Shown here: positions 11,501-24,900 of the stretch, piece by piece
Layout of the letters: every line of letters begins with the position of its first letter
How positions within the stretch are numbered: position 1 is the first letter of the stretch
From: Maniola hyperantus
Taxonomy: Eukaryota > Arthropoda > Insecta > Lepidoptera > Nymphalidae
Reading direction: 5' to 3'
DNA length: 64,000 nucleotides
NCBI RefSeq assembly: GCF_902806685.2
Contig: NC_048546.1
Coordinates: 1,674,001-1,738,000, forward strand
The notes under the pieces: generated by a model
Told to the model about the DNA's origin: nothing
Seen by the model: the letters and a program-made list of their open reading frames with translations, nothing else
Databases searched by the model: none
Translations under genes and position numbers: made by a program

Positions 11501-14500
11501 TGAAGTATAACTTCTCTGAATGACGAATCCCACCTTCGATTAACCGTTTGCTGTATAAAGAACACCTGTGATACAGGTTATTTAAGCTGTGAGTCAAGTT
11601 AAACTTGAAGTCCAGGTGACCACTCGAAAGGTGTTAAGTTATGCAGATTTAATTGCACCAAAATCTGACTAACCAGTTCAAATCGGTTAAAACCGGTTTC
11701 GCGCGTCCGTCTGTTTTAAAGATTTCTCCAGATATGATTGGCGTAAAAAATTGGAATAATATTTCTGCCATTATTTTTTGTACCTACATAATATAATATT
11801 ATGTAAAGTATCTTTTTGTAGATGAAATGAAACCACTTTTTAGGGTTCCGTACCTCAAAAGGAAAAATGGAACCTTTATAGGAAGTACCCTATAGGTCAA
11901 GAAAACTTATAGGGTACTTCCCGTTGACCTAGAATCATGAAATTTGGCAAGTAGCTTTACCTGTATATTCTAAAACAGATTTTTATTTAATTTAAGCATC
12001 GTTTTAGATTTATCGTGCAAAGTGTCGAAAAAATACGATTGTAGTACGGAACCATCGGTGCGCGAGTCTGTCTCGCACTTGGCCTGTTTTTTAAAACCTT
12101 TTTGACATCATGAACTGTACGTTTGTTTCGAGATAGTTTACGGTTTGGATATTATAATATGGGCCTGTACGAGTACATTGTTCTTTATAGTTCGACAATA
12201 TGAGATGACCTACATTATATTTATTTTTATTTTTATTTTATTTTATTTATTTTATATCTTATTAGAACGGCAGTGCCACTTACACTAACTAGATAATTAT
12301 AATAAATTTAAATACAAATAAAGGTACAAGAAAAAAGACATAAAATACAAAACGATAAAAGATCAAAGGATTTTGAATATGTACGCTGAGAACATTGAAT
12401 GACATATTTATTGCCCATATTATATTTAAAGCGTTGCATAGATCCCTCGGTATTTTAGTAGTGCCCATTGATTCTAGGGTTTTAGGCTTCCAGAGCATTA
12501 CTGTTCTAACTACATATACATTTTTTTTTTTAATATTCATTATAGGCAAACGCTTGACCACAAGCGTCCACATGTTATGTCATTGTCGTAGTTAAGTCCA
12601 CTTCTGGACATAGGTTTATAGACTGCCTCACGTCCCGGTCTTGTGCTCACTATCCGTATCCAGACAGGAACTTTGAATAAGAAAACCACTCGAAAGTTGA
12701 AGTCATAAGCAGTGGGCAATAAATAAGCAAGTACCTTATTTCGTAGCATACTAAACACTCAACACTAAACTCAATCATTTGACAGGTGTTATCGAGTATC
12801 GACATCGTTATCAGTCATTAATCGTGAAATTAATCACCGTAATCGATTTTATTACAGACCTTCACGTATTATACTGATTGCTGATATTACTATATATATC
12901 CCAAGTTCGTAAATAAGGATACAGCGATAAATACGTTCGTAAAAGGCGTTTTGGATTTTATTGCCTTATATCGTACGTGACGAGGCTGACTTATTGGACT
13001 GGCTATAGGTAATGGGAATTTGGCGAATGTGACGTCAGATACATTATAACTTGGTTGTAAATTTTGTGGTACAAAACGAAGTACCTATTTAATATGTTTT
13101 TATTTTTTTAAGTAATGGACTTGAATTAGACGACCCTCTTATTCGGCATGATAGACTGATGTTGTAATGAGGATAGCGCGAAGTGGGAAAAAATAACCAT
13201 TTATTCAAATTGGGTACCATTGTACACTTTTTGATTGTTAAGTAATTGTGGAATTTATAAGATATTGATTAATGGTGATAATTAATTACGTACTAAATCT
13301 ACGAGGGTTCCAAACGCGCCCTGGTCTGAGATGAGAAGCTGGATAAGGAAGGCTGATGAAAGTCTTCGTCGAGTCTTACTAAGGAAGGCCTAGGTTCAAC
13401 AGTGGACGTCCACAGGCTGATAATATAATGAACTCTTATAAAGACTGAAATATCGCGATGCGATAGGTAGCTGTAGAGATTTTATTCTGCTTTAGGGCGT
13501 TTGTGCACTCATCCGTGATTTTACGGATCCGTGAAAAAAATACGAATTGAATGTACGTATTTGTACGACGGTCACTTCGAAGAATCGCGGATACGGATGA
13601 GTGCACAAACGCCCTAAGGATGTACCGAGAAACTTTGCTTCGTACTTCTATTCGCATTTTGTTGGAACATTTTGATCCCGACTTTCCATAATTTTTGTAA
13701 TACAAGGGCAGAGTTGTTGAATGCCAGACAGTATAATGCACTTACTGCACGCCACAGTGCTATAGCAATAACCATAGTAGCAGTCATAATTTTGTCAACG
13801 ACCTTACGCGAACGCGGTATTGATCGAGTAAAACATAGTCCCCAAAGTCACTTGGAAATTCGAGATCCTTAACTCCCTTGTCGGTGCGAAACCTTGTTAA
13901 TATCACAATTTATTACTTTACATGTAAATTGTAAACACTGCTCGAAAATTCTTTGATGAAGCAAAACAACACTACTTCGACCAGTCTTGTTATCTAAATA
14001 TATAAAAGGAAAAGGTGACTGACTGACTGATATATCAACGCACAGCTCAAACTACTAAATTTGGCATGCAGATATGACGAAGGCATCCGCTAAGAAAAAA
14101 AAATTGAAAATCCAACACCTAAGGGGGTGAAATAGGGGTTCGAAATTTGTGTGGTACACGCGGACGAAGTCGCGAGCATAAGCTAGTAAAATATAATTTT
14201 ATTGTTGTCACAATTGGTTCAATTTGTCTTAGTGCTGGTTGTTCTGGACCCCCACTCACTATTATCCAATCGAAGCTAGCCTGAACTGTTCCTTGATTGG
14301 ACAGAGTTCATCGGTCCTCCTGCAAACCCCCTTTTGTCTTTATTCGGGCATATACATCATGACCGAGCATCATGTGGTCAGTGGCGTGCACAAGATTTCA
14401 AGCCAGGGTATGCATTTAGGTATGAACTTATTTTCCGGCAGGTTTTAATGAAAAATAAGCATTGATTTATTACAACGAGGGTAAGCAGTGCGTTTATGCC

Positions 14501-17500
14501 TCTATCAGCTGCACGCCACTGCATGTGGTGCTGGAGACGCCTCTTAGGGATAAACTGGACTACACGTCGTATTAAACGTCTCCATGCTCAAAGAAATGAA
14601 AACACATAAATCAAAAGCTTTCGTCAAATTCCATTTGTAAAATTGTGGCTTTGGAAGTCGGTTTTTTTGAAATAATTAAACCCTTACGAGATTTTGGTTG
14701 GAGCGAGCTGGCCTAAGAGATTTCTATCAGAAAACTACTGAACTGGGAACCTCCTTCTTTTTGGAAATCAGTTAAAAATAGAACTGAGCTTTTAAGTCCT
14801 AAATAATTATTAAACCTTATCGGTATTTAAATAAAATCAAATCAAATTAATGCAGCAACGTTTTTGTACCGTAGTCGCTATATTATTTTGGCAAACCTCC
14901 CGCAAGCTTTCCAGTTTCAGACTTTATCGAGTCGCATCACGTTTCTCATACCGATTTATGACGTTTACGTAAAGTTTTCGTATAGTTTGGTTTGCTCGCC
15001 CATACTGGTATCGGGTAGAGTAAACATACTCTTAACATTAAACAAATGTAAAAATCTATCTTTGGACTGTGTATGTTGAACTTGCTTTTGAAGACTAGCT
15101 TGTGTTCGTGACTTCGCCCGCGTAGACCCTTATTTTACCCCCTTAGGGGTTGAATTTACAAATAATTGTAGCGTTGAGAGCAATCCGATGTTTTACGGTG
15201 TTTTTTTAATGGTGCTTGATTTGGTTGCTTGTGTTGATGCTTTGTAATTTATGCTTATTTGTTAGGTTTCTGTAATACAGGATCAAGATCATCATGGTCA
15301 ACCCATCACTGGCTCACTACAGAGCACGGGTCTCCTCTCAGAGTGAGAAGGGTTTTGGCCATAGTCTACCACGCTGGCCATGTGCGGATTGGTAGAGCTC
15401 ACACACCTTTGAGAACATTATGGAGAACTCTCAGGCATGCCGGGTTTCTCACGATGTTTTTCTTCGGCGCTGAAGCAAGTGATATTTTTTGATTAAAACG
15501 CACGTAACTCCGAAAAGTTAGAGGTGCGTGCCCGGAATCCAACCCCCGACCTCTGATTAGAAGGCGGACGACCTAACCTCTAGAGTCTAGGCTACCATAG
15601 GATACTATAGGATTATTCATCATCATGTGTGAAGACCCGTCAAGGGAGTTCAAAACCCATAGGGTACTCCGTAATTCCTGTTGATCAAGAATCATGGAAT
15701 TTTTTAAACGTTTAAACTACCGTCAGTGATTTCCATTATAAATACTATCTGTCCCGGCTTACTCACGTGTGTAGTCGACGTTAGCCCGACTAGTTTCGAA
15801 CCCATACGGGGTCCTTTTTCAAGGGAGTCCGTCCGCGCCCGCGCCGCGGTTTTGACTGCCGCGCGCGGGCAAAACCGCGGCGCGGGCGCGGACGGACTCC
15901 CTTGAAAAAGGACCCCGTATGGGTTCGAAACTAGTCGGGCTAACGTCGACTACACACGTGAGTAAGCCGGGACAGATAGTATTTATAATGAATTTTTTAA
16001 ATTTAGCACAAGTAAAGGAAAAAATCCGAAAACCGTGAATTTGTGGTTACATCACAAAAAAATTAGTTTCATATTGTCTTGTACGATAGTTCGGAACTTT
16101 TCGTGTGCGAGTCAGACTCGCACTTGGCCGGTTTTTATTTACTTGTGTCAGTTATACTCAGTCATCTTCGCAACAAAGGCAAGGGAATTTTACTGCTTTT
16201 ATACTGTCCCTGTCTCGGAGAGCTCTGAAATGATACTGTAATTTACGTCGCTCAAATTATAACGTTGAGAGCAATCCGATGTTTTTTACGGTGTTTTTTA
16301 CTGGCGCTTGATTTGGTTGCTTGTGTTGATGCTTATTTTTTAGGGTTCCGTAGAGAAAAACAGGAACCTCAACGGATCACTCGTCGTCTGTCTGTCTGAC
16401 TGTCGTGTCTGTGACCTTCAACGGAATCTAAACTATACATAGATACTTTCCGTTGACCTAGAATCGTGAAATTTGGCAGCTAGGACTATCTCAAAGATCT
16501 CAAAGCACAAGTAAAGGGTAAAGTCCTAAAACCGTGAATTTGTGGTTACATCACAAAAAGAGTGTTATTTCTTAAAGGATAGAAAGAACCGTTCTGTGCA
16601 AGTCAGACTCGCACTTGACCAGTTTTGTTGTTGTGGGGGATGAAAGGACCTCACCTAGGTATCTCTCTCTACTCTATCATACATACCCCTTTTGGTTTCT
16701 ACACGGCATCGTGCCGGAATGTTGAATCGCTTGGCGGTACGGTTTTGCCAGTAGGGTGGTAATTAGCCACGGCCGAAGCCTCCCACCAGATCAGACCAGA
16801 AATTTAGACATTATAAATTTTAAACCCCTGAAAGGAATCGAACCCTGGCCCTCCTACTAACAAGACCACAGTGCTTACCACTGCGCCAGGGGGAGGTCGT
16901 GATCCTAAAGCAGAACTTAAGAACCTATATTGATCGAATTAATCCATACATTAACCAGTGGTAAATTAAACTAGTTGACGATTCAAAAGCACTTGTAAAA
17001 GTTTACTTGAATAAAAATCTTTTCTATTCTCTCTTATTTTGCTCTTTGAAAACACATGGTTTCTATCGACTGAGTCTTGGCAAACGTCTAATGTGTGAAG
17101 TATTGAAGTAAAGTCCGCACTCCATTCATCATAACCAGCATAGTGGCCACTGGCCCACTATCCTACTAACCCGGTCTTAACGCCATCTGACGTCACACCT
17201 CTCGATTCTCTGATATTTATGATATAATTCCGCGTAACATTTTGTACCTTCTACTCAGGTACTTACTTTCTTAGTTCATTATAGTATATTGAGACAGTCA
17301 CCAATTAGCCGCACGAACTGTCTATCTACTCTTCATATTGTTTTATGACTCCAAATGAGAGTGAGGGAATAGAGAGTGCACTTTGTTTGCGCAATAGTTA
17401 CCTCTTCTGAAATTCGGTCGTCGTTCACTGCTGAACATTTTTATTTAGTCTGATAAAAGCGGGCTAACCTGGAAGGAGTATGGCAGTTTTTACTAAACCC

Positions 17501-18934
17501 TTTGGTTTCTATACAGCATCGTACCGGAACGCTAAATCGCTTGGCGGCACGGCTTTGCTGGTAGGCATAAAGGTACACAGGCCTTTTGTACGAACTTTTA
17601 CACTTCCGCCTGGATCCAGCGGCTTCCTGCGACTCTTTCGATGTCATCAAAATTCGATCAGCGCGCAGCGGGTCGATTTCGTAAAAACTGCATCAATCAT
17701 TATTACAATCTCAATTGTTGTGATTGGCTGAATTTGTGCGATTCTTGTTGCAACAATGCATTGTAGCCAATAGTGAGCGAGCGTCAACCAATCAGAGGTG
17801 ATTGCGATCGTGACATTGTTGCTGTCATTCTACCGCCATCGAACAGAGAACATTATAATTGTAGATTTTGATATAAATCTCGGTCCTATATCAAATGTAC
17901 AATACTTATGACCGAGTAGTTCGCACTCCACACGCCGGGGTTAGTGGGGCATCGCGAACGCCTCAATGACGTCACAATCCGATGTTCTGATTATTGTGAT
18001 GTAATTCTCTGCGTAGCGTCTGTGGACGATGAGGATTATGTCGCAAATCAATAGTGTACTTATAAGTTACAAGACCCCCTGACCCCCAAGATTGATCTTA
18101 GTCCAAACTGCTTGGAACATTAGGTTATCGTACCCGTGGTTTAAGGTTGCAAAAAACCGGCCAAGTGCGAGTCAGGCTCGCGCAACTAACGTTCGGAACA
18201 GTACTGTCGTATTTTTTAGACATTTTGCACGATAATTCAAAAACTATGATGCATAAAAATAAATAAAAATCTGTTTTAGAATGTACAGGTGAAGACCTTT
18301 CATATGACACCCCACTTGATATAGTTATCTTACTTCGAAAGTTGAAAATATGAATTATTAGTTCATGACCACAATTTAATTGTTTTGTGTGATGTAACCA
18401 CAAATTCACGGTTTTCAGATTTTTCCCCAAATGTCAGCTATAAGATGTACCTACCTGCCAAATTTCATGATTCTACGTCAACGGGAAGTACCCTGTAGGT
18501 TTCTTGACAGACCGACGACAAAGTGATCCTATAAGGGTTCTGTTTTTCCTTTTGAGGTACGGAACCCTAAAAATCCCGTTTATCCGTTGCTCCGTTGCGA
18601 TGTGATTGAAGGACAAACCAATATACCTACAAACAAACTTTCACATTTATATTAGGGGTAGTGATAATGATAACAACTGGTCTATGGGTGATTTATGGTA
18701 TCAACAGATATTACTTAGCGTATGTAAGTATGTAACTTTAATATTTCAAATATCTGGGTACATATAAAAATAATTAAATTAAAAAGTGCTGACATTTTGC
18801 TGCGTGACACGTGCCATTACAAAGAGTGCTGCAGTGCATCGAGTTGAAAAAATATAACAAGAGTGATTTTTTTATGAACCACTTTTTTGGGTTCCGTACC
18901 TAAAAAGGAAAAACGGAACCCGTTATAAGATCAC

Positions 18935-18996
<62 letters not shown>

Positions 18997-21900
18997 AAGA
19001 AACCTACAGGGTACTTCCCGTTGACCTAGAATCATGAAATTTGGCAGGTAGGTACATCTTATAGCAGACATTTGGGGAAAAATCTGAAAACCGTGAATTT
19101 AGGGTTAGATCACACAAAAAAAAAATGTGGTCATGAACTAATAATTAGTATTTTCAACTTTTGAAGTGAGATAACTATATCAAGTGGGGTATCATATGAA
19201 AAGTCTTCACTTTTACATTCTAAAACAGATTTTTATTTATTTTTATGCATCATAGTTTTTGAATTATCGTGCAAAATGTCGAAAAAATACGACTGTAGTA
19301 CGGAACTCCCATTCCGCGAGCCTGACTCGCACTTGGCCGATTTTTTATGTTGAGGTAATGGTATGTAGAATCTTAGCTACCGATAAATAGGATTTATAAG
19401 GTGACGCCATAATCTACATAACCATCGAGATAGTTCAATGCTAGAAGAAAACATTTTTAGTCCCTGAAGAGATAACTTATATAAAGTTTATCTCATCATT
19501 AATGAACATAGAAACTTTGATGCTAAATCCATTTCTAGAAACTTTAAAGTAGGTCGCCGATCTAAACTGGAGCACTTGTCTTGTCTCAAAGTTTCGCCTT
19601 TTTTGTCACTTTATCATGGTATTTTATCGGCGATAGTTTTTACTGTAACTTTGTAAGATTTTCTTATAGTTTAAACTTTTACTAGATGATGCCCGCGACT
19701 TCGTCTCTCGGAGACTTCGTGGGAACTCTTTGATCTTCCGGGATAAAACCCTATGTCTTTCCCCGGGATGCAAACTATATCTGTACCAAATTTCGTCAAA
19801 ATCGGTTGAACGGATGAGCCGTGAAAGGCTAGCAGACAGACAGACACACTTTTGCATTTATAATATTAGTATGGATTAGTTATTCTTTGAAAAATAATAA
19901 AGAGTTCAGAATGAGACACACGAAACTCAAACTCATTCATTCAAAATGGCTAACACTGTAATTATAGGTAGGTACTCTTTGAAAATCAATTGTATAACTT
20001 AAATAAGTGAGGCTATGGTGATAGTCTACCAATCCGCACTTGGCCAGCATGGTGGACTATTGATAATTCGTTCTCATGCTTAGAAGTGACTCGTGCTCAG
20101 TATTGGTCCGGCGATGGTTTTTGTTATTTTGGTTTAATCACATTTATTTCAATTCAATCACTTTCTAGGGGAGTTTTAAAAATAGTATTGGCCGTAAGTT
20201 AATCGAGCGTGGATGCGAACAAAAACTAGTTTTCAATAACGACGAAAAACCAGTAATTTCTTCAGTTTTGCCACTCCCACGTGGTTACGACTTACGTGTC
20301 TGTATAGCCGCATTCAATTTAAAAGTTTAGCAAAAACGTAAATTGACCATAGCTAATCTATCCTAGTTTGAATTGTATAGTTAGATCACCTTTTTTTGCT
20401 CCTTTTATTTTTACCTGGCGCGGAGGAATGCACGTCGTTTGACGAACCAGTCATGGCCTTTTTGCGTGCCGAAAATTGATGCTTCTGGGCTATTCCATTG
20501 GTCCTATGCCCGTCCAGCAGCAGTTTTTGTGTTATGCAGAGCAATGAATAGGTTAAAAGCTTTTGATTGTATACAATTAAATTGTTATGAAGTATCAGTT
20601 TTGTTTTAATGACGAACAAAAGGCGAATCTAATATTCAGAATTAAAAAGTAATTAGTGCAGGTGCCAGTATTTTTTTTAATACAATTTAAAACCCTGTTA
20701 TCCTAAAAAGACATACTATTACCTAAGTGTACAACCGAAGATTATGTAAATAATAAATAAATAATTTATTGTTTCACCAAAATTACAACCAAAATTAGGT
20801 TAAGCCACCGATGCCTAAAATAAGTTGTACACTCGTGTTATAGGCATCAGTGCTCTCCCCTTACAGACTAGAATATTAAAAACAATAAAGGAATGAAAAA
20901 ATGATAATAAAACGTGGATTTCACTCCATTTTACCAGCAATAATTACCTACTTATAGGTAGTACATGGCATAATCGGCGTGTGCTACTACGCTGAAAAAA
21001 CCCACTTTAAACCATATTTGCATTATTGCCTTTCTAATGAAACTGGTTTGGGGCACCGCTTAGTTTCTTGCTGGTTGTTTTCGGCAAGAAGGGCATTCCG
21101 AACCAGCAGTGGTAGACTCTTTTGACGATTAAAAGCACTTTGTACAAGTTAATTTGAATAAAATCTAATCTTTCTATTTCTATACTTATCATTTAAAGGC
21201 TTTTTAATTAGTAAACTTCATCATCATCATCATCATGATGATGAAGTTAAAGAAACTTAATCCTCCTTAATTGATGGCTTTTCTACAATAATTCTTCAAT
21301 ACCTTACAAGTCTAGCTCTATTGATATATAATATATGGATATGAATTCCACTCTAACGCCGATATAAATCTAAACAGTTGAGTTTGTCACAGGAATGCCA
21401 GTTAGTTGCCTCTATAAAACCGTAAGCTGTATAGCTAATTATGGCATAACGAAGAAATGGTTTGCATTCAATCGCCCACGGTAGCGGTACCTTCATAGTT
21501 TTCCCATTAGTCAATGTATTGTTCTATTGCCTAGGTGCCTAGGGTTACAGTTGCAGCTGTTTATTTATTATATTAATTGATTTCTGTAATAAGTAAATTG
21601 ACTTATATATTATTTCGTATGGACAGGGCCATTGAACAAACAAAATGGCACCGACTCAGTGGTGCTTTAGCACCAATTCAACCTTAGTGACGTCTGGATT
21701 TCAAACGGGTCGTTCATTAGTATCTAAGAGGTGGCGCAAATTTTTTTTTTAGTTTCAAAACTGTGAAAAATTTTGTTCGCTTGACCATATCTTGTCATTC
21801 ATATCGATGAAGTAGGTAACTCTTCTTGTTGCAAGATAGGCTTGTGCTTGCCGACTAGGTATATATATATGCGTAAGTGTGTCCGTCTGTCTGTCTTTCT

Positions 21901-24900
21901 GCTAGCTTTACACGGCACAACAGTTTAACAGATTTGGATGAAATTTACTACAGAGTTAGCTTACATCCCGGGGACGGACATAGGCTTTTTACCCCGGAAA
22001 ATCATAGACTTCCCACGGGATTCTTAAAGAAAGAAAGAAATAAAGAAAGAAAGAAGAAAGAAAAGACGTTTATTTACACAACTGTGCCACACATCACATC
22101 TTAAAACTAAGAGCTAGTTCTGGCGCTTCTTCCACCTGAGAACAAGCAAAAGAAGCGCGGGGAGGCCCATCCTCTTTACCGATTTATATGATTACGTCCC
22201 GGAAATTGACATAGACAACTTTTTATCTCGGAAAATCAAAGAGATCCCACGGGATTTTTAAAACCTAAATCCAGGCGGACGAAGTTGCGGGCATCAGCTA
22301 GTATATAATATTTTTGCCCTCGTTTTAGCTCTCTTCGGTTGATGCGGAATTATTTAATGAAAATCGCATCCCCAAAGTTCATAGCATGACATTTAAAGGT
22401 GATTGATTTTTTTAGGAACAGATTTTTTAATGTCAGGTTTCTAGTACCAGCGAACTCTAGCTTCAATAATAAGTAAAAAATGTTTGGTTGATTTGTTCGT
22501 CCGATTGAGTTGTAAAAACATATTATCTTCTCAAGCGCTCTCCATCTAAGGCTGCATCATCACTGATTGTTGCTAAGCGCTAGTCTATAAATAAATAAAA
22601 AGGTGGTTTGGGAGGTGTGAGATGGAAATTGGAATTCTCTGACTGAATACCTACAGTGAAGTCGAATGATGATAACAGTCGAATTTTGACTCATATTTTG
22701 CTTTGTTTTCATGAGAACTTTTCAAAAACACGATGATACAGATTGACGGTAGGAGCTTTTTAGTTTACATTAAAAAGCTTTGATTTTTAAAAAAAAATTA
22801 CGTTTACTTAATAATTTAAGTACTAAAAAGTCAGATAGCTCAGAATATAAATAGTTCGTTTTTAGGGTTCCGTACCTCAAAAGGAAAAACGGAACCCTTA
22901 AGGATCACTTTGTTGTCTGTCTGTCTCTCTGTCTGTCTGTCTGTCGGTCTGTCAAGAAACCTACAGGCTACTTCCCGTTGACCTAGAATCATGAAATTTG
23001 GCAGGTAGGAAGGTCTTATAGCAGACAGGGGAAAAATCTGAAAACCGGGAATTTCTGGTTACATCACACAAAAAAAATAATGTGGTCATGAACTAATAAT
23101 GAGTATTTTCAAAGTAAGATAACTACATCAAGTGGGGCATCATATGAAAGGGCTTCACCTGTGCATTCTAAAACAGATTTTTATTTATTTTTATGCATCA
23201 TAGTTTTTGAATTATCGTGCAAAATGTCGAAAAAATACGACTGTAATACGGAACCCTCGTTGCGCGAGCCTGACTCGCACTGGGCGGGTTTTTGTTTTAG
23301 AGCCCGCTTTTAGATTTCACATAATCGGTATTCAAAAATTTCTTAACGAGTTTGTAAATGGCATCGAGAATTGATTTCATTCCAGTATTCGATTAAACGA
23401 GCTCCTTTTTGTCGATGGATAGATTGAATGCTATTCGCAAAATTAATTGTAGTCTACAAATTGTAAGAAAACTGATTGACTTGGTATTTAGTTTCGAGAA
23501 ATGGATTTTAACCTACACTTTTATGAAGTGATCGAAGATTTTAGACGAGTAGGTATGTCAAGGTTACTTATTATGCTAAACTATCTCTGTTTAGAAATAA
23601 GCATTTCCAATATAATATTGTAACTTAATTTATTATTACTTTGTACAATTTCTTCAAAATAAAAATAAAATAAATAAACTAAGACAGTATCGAAAGAAAG
23701 AAGCCTTCATTTGGGGTACGAGTAATCCATACAAATATTATAAACACAAAAGTGTGTTTGTCTGTCTTGTTTGTTGTTTCTTGTTTGTTGTTTACCTTTT
23801 CACTTGCCTGACCGATTTTGACGTAAGTAGAGATAGTTTGCATTCCGGAAAACTTTTTATCCAGAACAATAACACACCTCCCACATCTCTACATATAAGT
23901 AGTTTTTTAAATAGTTAGGTATATTTAAAATCCAGATTTAGTTTTAGTTTTGGCTTTAACTTTTAGTCATACCAATATAATTCACCCTCACCACCTGGGT
24001 GTCTGGTGCACTTCGACCGTCCGCTGTGCCAGATCCTTTACACGCACGTGCAAACTGTGGAACCAACTCCCATCGGCGGTGTTCCCACTAGATTACAACA
24101 TGGGGTTATTCAAGGGGCGGACCAACAGATTCCTAAAAGGCCGGCAACGCATCGAGTTCCTCTGGTGCTACAAATGTTCATGGGCGGCGGTAATCACTTA
24201 ACATCAGGTGACCCGCCTGCTCGTTTGCTCGCTATCTCTATTTTAAAAAAACGGTCATTTTGGGCGATTCTCTTGTACACAATCTCTAAACTAAATTTAC
24301 AGGTCTATCTAGTGCTATCTATCCTTTTCCGCAAGCAACATTATGAAAAGGATAGCCGGTTTAGTTTAGTTTAGAGATTGTGACAAAGGAATTAGCCACA
24401 TTGTTATCTATAAACGTTTAACAAGAGTTATTGTCGTGTTCAAAAATGGTTATAGTGAAATATTACGCTCATTGTGTATTGAAATATGGTTGTCTGTTCA
24501 CGTCTCTAAGTGCTTCCTTATTTAGCGTGACAAGCGACAAGTGCTAAATATCTCTCGCGATCAATTTGCGAGCGATTTGGGTTGATCACACTACATCAAT
24601 CAGTGGGCGGAGTAAGATGGATGTTAGCAATAACCGTTCTCGGAGCTTGTTCGTGTTGTATTGGATAACATGTCAAATGTCAATGTCTCGTACCATTAGT
24701 TTAATCTTGTAAGGTTTTATCAGGATAACAACTTTAGCCTATCTGGTCTAAATTTCGGGCTTTAGAATTGGGATCAGTACCCTTACCTCTTAGAATAACA
24801 ACTCATATAAATGCGAAAATGTGTTTGTTTGTTGGTTTGTTGGTTTATTGGTTTGTTGGATTGTTGGTTAGTCCTTCAATCAACGGTGCAACGGATTGAC

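Noticed and set aside
16840..16900. Possible tRNA gene with good B box
   Set aside because: Part of SINE family F with several copies and no acceptor stem pairing seen.
18937..18996. CRISPR-like array
   Set aside because: Plain tetranucleotide microsatellite; no spacers.
20386..20619. Minus-strand frame ending KNKRSKKR as a small nuclear protein
   Set aside because: No homology recognised, no splice or promoter support.
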